Below are positions 24,954-35,058 of a DNA stretch of 64,000 nt, piece by piece. Within the stretch, counting starts at the first letter, position 1. Each line of letters starts with the position of its first letter. The translations under genes were made by a program, and so were the position numbers. Under the pieces are notes generated by a model. That model was given only the letters and a program-made list of their open reading frames with translations. It had not been told where the DNA came from and made no database searches. Source of the DNA: Rhizophlyctis rosea (Eukaryota; Chytridiomycota; Chytridiomycetes; Rhizophlyctidales; Rhizophlyctidaceae); NCBI GenBank assembly GCA_027596075.1, contig JADGJC010000002.1:62001-126000 (forward strand). The letters are read 5' to 3'.

Positions 24954-27133
24954 TTACTCATGAATAACCGAGTTAAGCTGTAAGATGAATCAGCAATCAC
25001 AGTCTCATCGCCCTCCGCGTTCCTCTCACGAGTACTTACTTTCACGCATCCCGTAGAACAATATCTAAACGCCAACTTTTCAAAAGGCGTGATTCCCACC
25101 AGGGACTTTCCGCATGCTGCGCACTTATTTTGCTGAGTTTTCATGCGAGCTTCCGCGGCCAAGGCTCTGCAGCTCAAATGTCAACATTCATCCTCTGCAA
25201 CAACTTTGAGGCCGATAATACCTCTTTTCCCGGTCCAACATCGCGCGCCGTTCCGGGGTCATCCCTACAGCCTGCTGTTCAGTCTTCGACAACTTCACCA
25301 ACCCAGCTCGCTTCGGCCCTGGTCTCGCCACCTCCGGTTCCGGTTCTGGAGCTACTTCCTCCGGACGGTTCTTAGCCGCAGCTTTCTGCTTCTCCTTTTG
25401 CTTCTTCTTCTTCTCCCGCTCTTTCTCCTTCTGTTTTGATTCCATTTCTTCCGTAAGTGGTCCGGGTATTCCACTCTCCCCGTAATTCCAGCGATCCGGC
25501 TGTCGCGCCATGAACCGTCTGAATTCGTCGCGGGAATCCTTGTTTCTGGCTATGTTGTAAGGTGTTGCGTTCTTACGCCCGGCCCGGATGCAGGGATTGG
25601 CACCAGAATCCAGCAGATATCCTACAATCTCTGCATGACCATTTACTGCCGCAATGTGCAACAAACTTCCCCCAATATCCTCTGGTAAGATTTGATCCAG
25701 GTCCAATCCCGCAAACGACTCCATGTGGGATTTTAGCAACTCAATTTTTCCGCGTTCAGCAAAATCGACGAGTTTAAGGAAGCGTTCATCTACTGGCGGC
25801 TCTTCAGGTTTCTCTGATGTTGGATTTGGGGATGTTATTGCTATGTTGGCGCTCTTCGTTCGGTTTGGTTGAGTTTTGGAAGCAGCTTGCTGCTTGGGTG
25901 CAGCTTCGGGAACCCACTCCTGCACCCTCACAGTACTAAGCTCATTGAAACATCGTTCGAGTTCGCTGAAGGTGGGACGACGCGTAGTGAATGGGAAAGA
26001 GCGAATTCTGTCATCCGGAGATGTCAAGGGAGAGCCGTCAAAGAAAACGGAAGCTCGATTGACGCCAGGAGCGCGGATGAAAACCAGACGGCTCTGCTTT
26101 ATGTAATCTTTCCATTCTACGAGCAGTTCACGAATCTCTTGCTGCAGCATCCGTTAGCACAGCAATATGAAATTCCAAGGACTATAGTATGAGCGTGGTA
26201 CCTGTAATGCTTGCTCGTTGTATCTACGTAGCCCCGCTCCTGCAGATTTTGCTTTTCCTTTTGCTTGATCATTGCTGTTCAAAATCTGTATGAACATCAG
26301 ACCTGAATGAATGCATTGTGTTTCCAAATCGGCGGTCTACCTGCTTTGAGCTCCTCCTTGCTTCCGGCGAGTCGTATATCGATGAAACGTCTTATGTACG
26401 ACCGCTTTCGATGTTTTGCAATCAACGACAGCTCCAGCAAAGTGACCTACAAAGTTTCTTCATCAATACGGTGTTGGCGCTCATTCCAGCAAACGAGCAT
26501 ACCCGCTCCAAGCATCAGTAATGTCCAGTAGATTGATGGCTCATTGCCCACTTGAAGTCGCTTCAATGCAGTCGTCAATTGTGCAGTGTCCGTTTCAGAG
26601 TCACCGACCCTCTTGGCACTCAAGACTTGTTTATATACGAGTGCGCACTTGCTTTCATCCTCTGTCAATGTTTAATAAGTATCGCAGCAAGTATTCAATC
26701 TTGTCAAGCGTGCTGGCACTCTGAACGCACCAGGCAGACGAAAACCGACAAAAGGCGATCCTGCCTGAGCTTTGGCAGTGGACTTTTCCCGCTCTTCTGA
26801 GCTTTCATCGTCCGAGTCGGACGCCTCTATTGAACTGACTTCCTCAATATCATCGAACTGCATTTCAGTGACGGGCGGTTCAGAACGGATCCGTCGTTTC
26901 AAATTGTACCGATGCCAGTCCGTTTTGTAGTGAGCCCTCATCAGCTCAGAAGTTTCGAACTGAAGTCCACCACAAACTGAACAAGTGGTGGTTTTTGACG
27001 GCTGTGCATCTTGTATTGCAGCAGGTGTGATGGAAGATACTGAAGAGTCTGTCGGGACAGCCGCTGCAAGGTTTGCGAGCAGTTGAGGCGGAAGTGCAAA
27101 AAGGGACAATATCTGTTGCTGGGAAGCCGCCAT
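24954..27133 (-). CDS. VMS1: ANKZF1 / Vms1-like peptidyl-tRNA hydrolase of ribosome quality control
   Basis: Releases stalled nascent chains from 60S ribosomes and protects mitochondria from CAT-tailed imports. Start 27133 (MAASQQQILSLF). Order of domains: C2H2 zinc finger CSVCGGLQFETSELMRAHYK (about 26990), acidic linker, VLRF1 release-factor-like domain (PSIYWTLLMLGAGHFAGAVV, TFHRYTTRRKQGGAQS, then KGKAKSAGAGLRRYNEQAL across an intron), two ankyrin repeats (GGSLLHIAAVNGHAEIVGY; about 25700), a lysine-rich coiled segment (EKEREKKKKQKEKQKA), the VIM-like stretch RRAMLDREKR and a C-terminal zinc-binding end CAACGKSLVG...FRYCSTGC spliced to the stop at 24954-24956. The GGAQ loop supports catalytic competence. 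A copy of the 158-bp repeat sits immediately upstream of the ATG. Confidence 0.93.
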
Positions 27134-27153
27134 CGTAATTACCACCGCGATGT

Positions 27154-27311
27154 GTATTTTCTACACACCCCTCTCCGGGGTTATGCATACGAATGAGTAT
27201 GCCAGAGTAAATTACAGTTGCTCGTGCTACCTAATGAGCGGAGAGTATAGACTAGACATATCTAAACTATACAATGAGCAACTGAAATCTGATGGGAATG
27301 CCGATGACAGA
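27154..27311 (+). repeat. 158-bp dispersed repeat, copy A
   Basis: Starts GTATTTTCTACACACCCCTC and ends GGGAATGCCGATGACAGA. It is nearly identical, with one single-base indel and a few substitutions, to 34755-34911. It begins only 20 bp upstream of the ANKZF1 ATG. A 12-bp piece of its left end (GTATTTTCTACA) recurs at about 27546. The sequence after the right end differs between copies, which gives the right border. Confidence 0.85.
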
Positions 27312-28970
27312 CGCCCCAAGAAACAAAAGCACCAACTACGCGTTGCGATCCCAAGTGGCGGTTCCCGCCAAATACCGCGATGTGGTGAACCGTTGTCAGC
27401 GGAGGGAGGAGGACAGGCAAAAAATTGAATACTGGTAAGACAAGTCCAACCAGGCCCAGCTCATTTTCATGAAACATTCAGCATACTTTGGGTGGGTTGA
27501 AGAACGGTAACTTCACCCCCCATCTTCCTCACAAATCGGCAGTTTGTATTTTCTACAGTTTGGTGAGTGACTTCGAGCACTTCACCCCGTCATAGCTTCC
27601 GTTACTCAGCATTCTGGTGAATAGGACCCATACTGTAGCCGCCACTCAAGTAGTGTATAGTCTATCGCTTTCAATATGGGCAAACACCTCACCTGACGAG
27701 GCAGATAGCGAGGCAACGTTGGATGATGACGATGAAGATAGCGGCATGCTGGATGATGACGGTGGAGATAGTGAGGTAGAAGCAGCCGGCGAGGATGGAG
27801 ATTACGACGAAATGCTGAGTGATGACGATGGAGTTGCAACTTTTACTGCGGGTTCTGCGGAAATCTTCAATGAGAGCAATGCCCCATCACCCACTCTTAC
27901 ACCCCGCCCCGAAGCGTCTCCGTCACCTACTCTTACACCCATCCGCGATCCGTCTTCATCACCCCATCTTGATCAACGCAGCGATGGCGAGTGGGAAGGA
28001 GAATTCAATGCACATCATAACTTCATTGGGCGGGAACTGGACGAGCCAATGGAGGAGACGGACGGGGATGAAGAGGGGGAGGGTGATGAGGGAGTTGGTG
28101 AAGGGGCTGGCGGATACACTACGACGTCAAATGATTTCGACCTCCCAGCTGTCATTGCTGAAGTTCCAGTGGGTGAAGCTAGTGTGATGACGTGCGATGG
28201 TGGCGGAAACGCGACGAATATTGAGCGGGGTCAGAATAGTGGCTCGGATGCAGCGGAGGGTCAATCTTTGGCGGACGGCTATGTGGGCGAAGTGGGGCAA
28301 GGAGGCGGCAGTCATCGCCACCGGGGAGAAAGTAACCGGGTTGGGCAAAGTCATCATCATCAAGGAGAGCCCTCATCGTCGGCAGCATCATCGGTCACCA
28401 CGAACATACAGTGGATGGTTGCGGAACAAACAGGGCTTGGTGACGGAGAGACGGTGTTGCCTCGTCGGTCACGGATGTCGGTCACAGAAAACATACAGTG
28501 CACAAGCGAGCATGACGCCGAGCTTGAGCAATTGGCGGAACGCTTCCATTCGACTGAAGACGAAGGCATCCGACTCCTTCTAAACCAGAAAAACAAAATG
28601 GCGCAATAGGAAGCAATGCTCGCCACATCATACGAAGAGTCAGCTAAATTGAGCCGCGCGGGGGATGTAGCATTGAGGACGCAGGAAAGGCATTCAGAGG
28701 AGGAAGAGAAGACTACCCAGCGGAACTTCAAGCGGAAGGAAGAGGTGATGAAACACCAGAAGAACACGGTAGACTCACTCAGGAAAACGATTAGTTTAGG
28801 GAATCAATAGAGGGAAGTGTTGGACGAGGGAGAGTAATCTGTTGGAAAGCAAAATTGCGATCATGGAATCACGGTTGGCAGCCAAGAAAAGGAATTCGGC
28901 GTTGAAACGACAATACGCAGAGTTGGAAAGGCAGATGGAGGAGTCGGGTTCTCATGTTGACGAAGATTGA
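27312..28970 (+). pseudogene. Degenerate acidic / coiled-coil gene, possibly mobile-element derived
   Basis: An open frame of 330 codons at 27617-28609 is very rich in Asp, Glu, Gly and Ser (for example DEADSEATLDDDDEDSG, NAPSPTLTPRPEASPSPT). Its reading frame goes on after an in-frame TAG (28606-28608) as a helical, charged stretch (AMLATSYEESAKLSRAGD, EEEEKTTQRNFKRKEEVMKH), meets a second TAG near 28808, and after a frame change continues as SNLLESKIAIMESRLAAKK and ALKRQYAELERQMEES to about 28970. Upstream, 27312-27430 also has a basic open segment (KYRDVVNRCQRREEDRQK). Two stops and one shift in an otherwise coherent coiled-coil tail suggest decay. It lies directly downstream of repeat copy A. 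An acidic region plus C-terminal coiled coil resembles accessory proteins of some DNA transposons, but I cannot name a family. Confidence 0.5.
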
Positions 28971-29072
28971 AGGGGTGCAAATCCTGGAGCGGAGTATTGG
29001 GGTGTTTTGGTTTCGATGCAAGAAGAGCATCTTGCATGCTGCTTTTTAGGAAATTAGTCAATACGAAAATCA

Positions 29073-29357
29073 TTAGTTCAAAAAGTTGGCGGTAGTGTAA
29101 GGGTGAATGTAGGGTAGCATGTCAAGGCGGCAGTCGTTGTAAAAGTCAAAGAGCTGTTTTCTGTGAGTTGTATGCGCGGATCTTTTGGCCTCTAGGAAGG
29201 TTCTGCGGGTTGACTGGCTCAAATTTCTTTTGCGGGGTATGCAGGGACGGTTTAGATATGTGAGCTGCTGTTCTGGTGGGGCCAATTGGGCAATGGTGAA
29301 GGTTTTTGTTGAGATTCTCGGCATTGCCAGGGCCCGATCATCGAAAGCTTCCGTCAA
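29073..29357 (-). CDS. Possible small protein of 94 residues, unrecognised
   Basis: Single open frame from ATG at 29355-29357 to a stop at 29073-29075, basic, without recognised domain (RKRNLSQSTRRTFLEAKR in the middle). It is placed head to head with the small gene at 29421, about 60 bp apart, which is compatible with a shared promoter. There is no intron or homology support, so a chance frame is quite possible. Confidence 0.25.
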   Translation of the reverse strand: MTEAFDDRALAMPRISTKTFTIAQLAPPEQQLTYLNRPCIPRKRNLSQSTRRTFLEAKRSAHTTHRKQLFDFYNDCRLDMLPYIHPYTTANFLN

Positions 29358-29420
29358 AAATTATCGCGTCTCTCACCTATCTAACCCACCAGCCTTCCCT
29401 TCCATCAGCGTCACCTCACA

Positions 29421-29742
29421 ATGAGTGACAACATTAATTCCGCTTCGGGCCATTCAACAACACCTAGACCCAATGACGGCCAAGCTCAGGACGTTCAACG
29501 TCAACCAGCAACCACCAAAACAGACGGACAACTCTGGCTAGAAAAAGAACGTAAAGCATGTATCCGTCACCCCGCGGTTCCTTAAAGGTCTACAAAACGG
29601 AACACTTAACGAAAGGGACCGCGGTCATCTCATTCGCTATTACGGGAGTGTGGAGAATGCCATTGAGGAGATTAGTGCATTGGAAAAGTCGGGACCATAC
29701 GGATTGGTGGACAAACCTGGCGACAGGGTTCTGTACCCTTGA
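29421..29742 (+). pseudogene. Small gene with an apparent frameshift, unrecognised
   Basis: ATG at 29421 opens a hydrophilic N-terminus (MSDNINSASGHSTTPRPN, then TDGQLWLEKERKA). Near 29558 the sense passes to another frame that reads RFLKGLQNGTLNERDRGHL, YYGSVENAIEEISALEKSG and GLVDKPGDRVLYP to a TGA at 29740-29742. The second part looks like a compact folded segment. The change of frame needs either a one-base deletion, a sequencing or assembly error, or an unusual short intron (a 55-nt GT-AG option exists ending CTAG at about 29541, but its donor GTTCAA is poor). Total length would be about 100 residues. Family unknown. Confidence 0.4.
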
Positions 29743-30399
29743 GTGACCTAGTTTTTGAACCAAAAGTGGGTGGAACCAATAGGATGTAGTCTATGACGTC
29801 AGTTATAGATTCAAGCTAGTAATGAAAACGACATGCAGTGTAGAGAATGTACTGAATAGTACGCTTGAAAGCTGCTTGGCAGACGCCGTGCTATTTCCAT
29901 AAGTCAAGGGAAAAACCACATTGACCAGATTGTACACTCACTGGACAGGTCACATACATCAAGCAGTGCTCATAGTCTTTCGATGCCAATATCAAATGAG
30001 TGTTGACGGGAGCTTCATCTTCGCTAGTCATTCAATCGCATTTGCCAACTATCGCAAAATCCATGAGGAACAAGTTTGGTTTCCTTCACGAAATGCGGCT
30101 TCCAATGTCTTTGGCCACTGCGACCAATGACATCTTCTGAATCAATTCGCAAGGTTACTTGGGTGTCCGAAGATGGGTCCAGGCTTCTCACTGTACAATG
30201 AAATCCACTCTGCACCTGGCCTGCTTTCAGCTGCGTCAGAGGCGGGATGAAGTCAGGCACTTGGCATGCGATTGCCATGGACTCGAGAAAGGCCATGGTT
30301 TCTGTTGCAGCATGATGGAATAAACTACAACTCTGCTACTAGCGCACTATGCTGATCTACTGAACTGACATGACTACGTAAAAAGACAACAACAATTGG
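29743..30399. other. Intergenic gap without confident gene
   Basis: About 660 bp. A minus-strand frame of 90 codons (30024-30296) opens MAFLESMAIACQVPDF and reads plausibly (VPDFIPPLTQLKAGQVQSG) but I cannot place it in a family or find a convincing second exon. Confidence 0.3.
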
Positions 30400-32934
30400 T
30401 CATCGCCGGTTTCTAGACATGAGCCGGTCCAGCCCTTCCTCTTTTGAACGCGCCTTAGCCTGCACAAGCTCAGCCTCCGCAACCTCCATTTGACGTTCCA
30501 GGATCTCCAACTGAGGTCGCAACTCTAGATACCGTCCTTCTGCAAGCGCAAACGCATCCTTCCGCAATGCCTTCCCTGCCCTTGCCTCGTTTTCATTTTC
30601 GCGCGCTTGGATTTGCCAATGTACAGCTGTAGTAATGTTGGTCAATGTTGGTGCAAGAGACACTTTGGGTTCTGCTACCACTTACATGTCCGAGCATAGA
30701 AATCCCGTAATGACTCCTTTGGTAGAGGGTCATTTTCACCAACCGGTACGCCAGCAATTGGCTCCGTTTCCGGTGCTACTGCAATAGGGCTGGCACTTGA
30801 GCCATTGCTCCCATCTACCATGTCGGATGTCTTCTCACGCTTCCCCTTCTTGGTCTTTCCGCTATGTTTGACCCCTTCTTCATTGTCACTATCACCATCC
30901 TCCACCACCGCAGCTGCAGCATCTTCCTCCTCTCCATCGTCATCTTCCTCCTCTCCATCGTCATCTTCCTCCTCTTCCTCCTCATCCTCCTGTTCTTCTT
31001 CCTCCTCCTCCTCCTCATCATCATCATCACTGTCTTCCCCGAGCCATTTGACGGCATTCAGATCGTCAGTCAAGATACAATTCCACCGATCCAGCTTGTC
31101 CAGATTCAGAGACCAAAAATCCGCTAAGGACACTTCACGCGCCCCTTCTTCAAAAATGCCTCCAAATCTAATGAGATATGTCAGTGCACGTTGATAGCAT
31201 AATATTTTTTATACACGAAAACTTACACATAAACAGTATTGCGAGCGACCGACATCATCGCGTTAAAGCGTGGGGAAGGAAGGTCAACGCCGACTCGTTG
31301 CTCATCTTCGTCATCAGAACTATCGGAGTCAGATGAAGCAGCGTTTGCATTTCTCCGCTTCTTCTTCCCCTTCTTCCCGACACCCTTCAAATTCAGCGGG
31401 TACCACTTATTTGAATCTGAGAAACGTTGGTCAAGAATAAGCACACTCTAATTTTTCGAGAAGCCGTCTTACCTATCAGATATTGATACGCATCATTATG
31501 ACAGATGGACTCCAATTTCTCGTCGGACTCCTGAATATCTGACACTCCTTTGAAAAGTTCAGCACAATGCAACAACATATTATTAAGAAGGCATTTCAGA
31601 CTACCTCCGAATAAAATGCCTTTCCCCTTGTATGGCACAACGGTACATCCACTACGAAGGGTGGGCGCCATTCCCCCCGGCTTTTTCCGCCTTTCCCATC
31701 TGCAATGGATCTTAACATTTGCCGACACTGCTATTGTATCTTTAGAGGCTGGACGTACCTGATCGCCGAGAGATCGGAGTTCATTTTCAACATCCACATA
31801 TCGTTATGAACCATGCCCTGTGCCTTCTGTCCCTTCTGCCCCTTCACAATGACTTTGCAGTATCCGCCATACATGCTAATCACGTCCCCAGATGCGAAAA
31901 ATTGAAATCCAGACCGCGCCGTCGGTCTCGGTTCCGGGATGTCGAGTTTCTGCCATTTGAACTCCGTGGTATCAAACAGCCAGAGGTCATCGTAACTGTC
32001 CAACACTGTTATTCGATCTTGCGTATCATGGAGCTCAGTAACCTCCCACTCACTATCTTGTTTCCGCTGATGTATCATAGAACCCTCCAAACAGTACCAG
32101 ATAGTGTTTCCACACTGCCATGCGATGACCCGACCGAGGTGGAGGCCGTCCTCTCAATTCCAGTTTCTCCCACGCGTTCGTTTTTAAGTCCAGAGTCCAA
32201 AAATCCTTGTAATGAAAGAACGAAGTCTCATTTGGACTTACGAATTCACCTATAAGCAAAAATAAGCGGAAATGAAAAATACAGAACGAAGGGTCACCGG
32301 CTCACCGCCAAAGAGGAAGATGCGGCCAGATGGCAGAACTGTGAGTTGATGTGAAGATCGCGGACCAGGGGAATTTGGTGATGTTATTCGCCGCCATTCA
32401 TTCTTTTCAACATTGTATCGGAAAAAGTCATTGTACATGTGCACTTTCTGTCCATCAAAATATTCGCCTGACACGTCATTCGTGAGCAGACCACTCAAAG
32501 CTGCAAACGCTGAGCACGGCGAAACCTACCTCCAAACAATAAGAGCTCGTCAAGATTCAAGGGATTATTAACGAAAGAGGCGTTCGACCGACGACTGGGT
32601 GGGGGAGCGTTCGACTCTTCCGTCACAGTGTACAAAGCCTCTTGCTGAAACGTGGACGGTTCAGTCAAGGTGACGCCCGGTCCAAGTGTTGCAATTACCA
32701 ACCTCCTTTTGAAAAGTGGCAAGGATAGCGTCAATGTCCTCTTCAGGTTCCCCCAGGTCATCTTTGGCTTTCTTCGTTTGCTTTCGTTTCGACTTTGCTT
32801 CTTCCTGAGCAATGACGTGAGTTGGGTCGAATATCGCACTGAGCTGACAGATAGCGCACCTTTTGTTTGCTCTTCGCCCCCGCTCCACCCTTCTCTTCCT
32901 TCTTCTTCTTCTTCTTGTCTCTTCCTTTACCCAT
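30400..32934 (-). CDS. Kelch-repeat protein, KLHDC4 / Kel3-like
   Basis: Kelch beta-propeller protein of the KLHDC4/yeast Kel3 type. ATG at 32932-32934 starts MGKGRDKKKKKKEEK, the lysine-rich opening shared with the human protein. Kelch motifs follow in order: LDELLLFGGRF (about 32550), EYFDGQKVHMYNDFF, SGRIFLFGGE, YKDFWTLDLKTNAWEKLEL, RSGHRMAVWKHYLVLFGGF, YDDLWLFDTTEFKWQKLDIP, FFASGDVISMYGGYCK, and after a long loop SPRFNAMMSVARNTVYVFGG. The loop contains GVGKKGKKKRR. The C-terminal third has a very acidic run of about 50 Asp/Glu (30890-31045) and a charged helical end ARSKEEGLDRLMSRNRR; stop at 30400-30402. Molecular role is not settled for the family. Divergent from the rhodanese-phosphatase gene (220 bp). 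Confidence 0.88.
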
Positions 32935-33154
32935 TAGGACTCTGCTGCTGAAGTGGTTTGGAAAAACACAGCCGACCTCGCTGCGCAAAATCCGTGCAAA
33001 TGGACGCGACAAGTCGACTGCGCCGTGGCTTTGGATCTCCGCCAGCCGGAGCTTGGGCCTGCTTGGGCCCACACGCCTTCTCCAACTTCTTCCCCTCCCC
33101 TGCACCTGCCCTACTTCCAAAACGAACTTATTCCCGAACACTTCAACGTATACG

Positions 33155-33717
33155 ATGCAAGCCCCTACACCGTCATACATCGAGCCAGAAGAGCTTGCAA
33201 AGCTGGTGAAGGATAAATCTCTTCGACCAGGGAAAGACTTCGTGGTGCTAGACGTGCGGGGGGAAGACTTTGAGGTAAACAACATACCTACCCCTTTCAG
33301 AGTTCCATTTCATACCACTGACAAAGGTGTCGTGCTGGTATAGAATGGCAATATCCCTGGCTGTCTAAACATACCAGCCCATCAATTCCTGGAAAGACCA
33401 GCGGCTTATGTTGAGCGGTTTGAAGGAGTGCCGAAAGTTGTATTTCACTGCGCGCTGTCTCAAGGTGTGTTATGAGCATATCTAGGGTTATGGCATATGA
33501 TTGATGAACGTCTGCAGTACGGGGGCCGAAGTGCGCAACCCGATATCACGCGGCGCTGCAGCAAGGTCTGCAAGAGATGGCTGATAAAAATGAGGCGCCA
33601 CCGCAGCAAGTCTACATCCTGAGAGGAGGATTCGATGCGTGGCAGAGAGCATTTAGAGACAGCCCAGAAATGATTGAAAACTTCAACAAGACGTTTTGGG
33701 ATGATCCCATGCTCTGA
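33155..33717 (+). CDS. Rhodanese-type (Cdc25-like) phosphatase, Ibp1/Ych1/Arr2 family
   Basis: Small single-domain phosphatase or arsenate reductase of the Cdc25-related rhodanese family. ATG at 33155 (MQAPTPSYIEPEELAKLV). The rhodanese fold is seen as DFVVLDVRGEDFE, spliced across 33274-33342 to NGNIPGCLNIPAHQF, then KVVFHCALSQ joined over an intron (about 33466-33518) to VRGPKCATRYHAAL. The active-site loop HCALSQVR is a CX5R signature, the size found in Cdc25-type enzymes rather than sulfurtransferases. VYILRGGFDAWQ and the end FWDDPML match the fungal Ibp1/Ych1 group. About 145 residues, stop at 33715-33717. Confidence 0.88.
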
Positions 33718-33756
33718 AGTGTGTAGACGTCCGAGAGTGTATAAACATATAATTTA

Positions 33757-34413
33757 TTAGAAGATCAAGTTGTATGCAGTCTTGAGTGTTGCTCCAAGAA
33801 GGGCGAAAAGACCGAAGTATCCGAACGCCCCGTACTGTCTTTTGCCGGGTTCGCCGGTGTGGTAACCCTACGCAGATCGACAATGTAAGTCACTCGAAAG
33901 TTTGTAATGAACGTATTTCACAATGGCAATATATATCGGCATACCTTTGCATACGCCAAGCGGGACACAACCCATACACCTCCGGCAAGCGCGGCCAGTT
34001 GAGGGTGCTCAATGGATGCACCGGTCAAAAGCACATAGAACAAAGGCAGCTTCTCCAAGGTGTTTTGATGAGCGCGTTGGTAGCAGTTGTAAATCATCTT
34101 CTTGCGATCTTTCTCCGCTTCAGCCTTGTCAGCGTACACTAGATGGCAACACGTAAGTGAATGAGCTGATATATAGGCCCCCAATAACGATGGAGTACAC
34201 AATACGTACGGTAGGGGTATGGAACGCCCGCCTTCTTGCGCTGGCCACCAGCCGCTCCTCCCAAAAATTCCGTGATCTGCGTTGGTGACTTAGCATTAGC
34301 TACTTCCTTTAAAACATGATGATTATAGATCAAAGGAAACATACAAGTACGGCTGAGACGGCAGTGATCAACACGTAGCCATGGTCAGCAGTGAGGGTGT
34401 ATGTAAGAACCAT
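33757..34413 (-). CDS. MGST3: Microsomal glutathione S-transferase 3-like MAPEG protein
   Basis: Membrane glutathione transferase/peroxidase of the MAPEG family in ER or mitochondrial outer membrane. Start ATG 34411-34413 gives TADHGYVLITAVSAVL; later exons give RKKAGVPYPY, VYADKAEAEKDRKKMIYNCYQRAHQNTLEKLPLFYV, HPQLAALAGGVWVVSRLAYAKGYHTGEP and RQYGAFGYFGLFALLGATL, ending at the TAA 33757-33759. The FNCxQRxHxNxLE-type motif (here YNCYQRAHQNTLE) and the GYHTGEP loop are diagnostic for MGST3/FLAP-like proteins. Four membrane helices as expected, about 150 residues. The start codon lies only about 100 bp from a cluster of repeats upstream. Confidence 0.92.
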
Positions 34414-34510
34414 CTTGAAGTGAAGGTAATTTATGATGAGATCGGTGTGTATTGTCTGGTTTGAAAACGCGCAACCCGAGTCGCTATTTATACGCGAAGG
34501 GTGGGGTTGA

Positions 34511-34734
34511 AAATTGATTACGTGGCCATAACCCCACTGGGGTCCGGGCCTGTATTACTAATTCGTATGCATAACCTCGGGTGTGTAGAAAATACACAGC
34601 AGCCAGCTTTCCACCGCGTTCCTCACTTTGTCACACATTTTTGAAGTCCGGAGCTCCGATCCGAATCCCGCCAATTACCCAAAATTGATTACGTGGTCAC
34701 AACCCCACTGGCGTCGGGCCTGTATTACTAATTC
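34511..34734 (+). repeat. Direct repeat pair of about 53 bp
   Basis: 34511-34564 and 34682-34734 are near-identical, both starting AAATTGATTACGTGG and ending CTGTATTACTAATTC. The first is followed directly by an inverted fragment of the 158-bp repeat, the second lies about 20 bp before copy B of that repeat. The pattern suggests a nested or duplicated small element. Confidence 0.8.
34560..34598 (-). repeat. Inverted 38-bp end fragment of the dispersed repeat
   Basis: ATTCGTATGCATAACCTCGG followed by GTGTGTAGAAAATACAC is the reverse complement of the first 40 bp of copies A and B, with a short deletion. Facing copy B (34755), it could be a terminal inverted repeat of a small element spanning 34560 to 34795. 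Confidence 0.75.
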
Positions 34735-34754
34735 AGATGACGGACGTGGATTTC

Positions 34755-34911
34755 GTATTTTCTACACACCCCTCTCCGAGGTTATGCATACGAATGAGTA
34801 TGCCAGAGTAAATTACAGTGCTCGTGCTACCTGATGAGCGGAGAGTATAGACTAGACATATCTAAACTATACAATGAGCAACTGAAATCTGATGGGAATG
34901 CCGATGACAGA
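34755..34911 (+). repeat. 157-bp dispersed repeat, copy B
   Basis: Same sequence as copy A (27154-27311) and the same orientation. Homology ends right after CCGATGACAGA in both. Both copies keep the frame that would read SGEYRLDISKLYNEQLKSDG, but with no recognisable protein around it. Confidence 0.85.
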
Positions 34912-35058
34912 AGCATTGACAGAAACATGGGGTACGTCTTTGACAATAAGATGGGGAATGCAGGTATTCGACGGGAAGGCTCGGCCCTCATAAACTCGTC
35001 GTCTGCAGTTCCGCCCAGTATTCTGTCGGAGGCTCATACCACTCCCAATCTATGCTTC
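34912..35058. other. Gap between repeat copy B and mtIF-2 3' end
   Basis: The stretch 34414-35058 as a whole holds repeats and no supported gene. An open frame running from copy B (34834) to 35217 overlaps the mtIF-2 C-terminus on the opposite strand and is treated as chance. Confidence 0.3.

Noticed and set aside
30805..31194. Plus-strand frame rich in Ser and Ser/Pro
   Set aside because: It is the antisense of the Asp/Glu-rich run of the kelch gene; GA-rich codons read backwards give poly-Ser.
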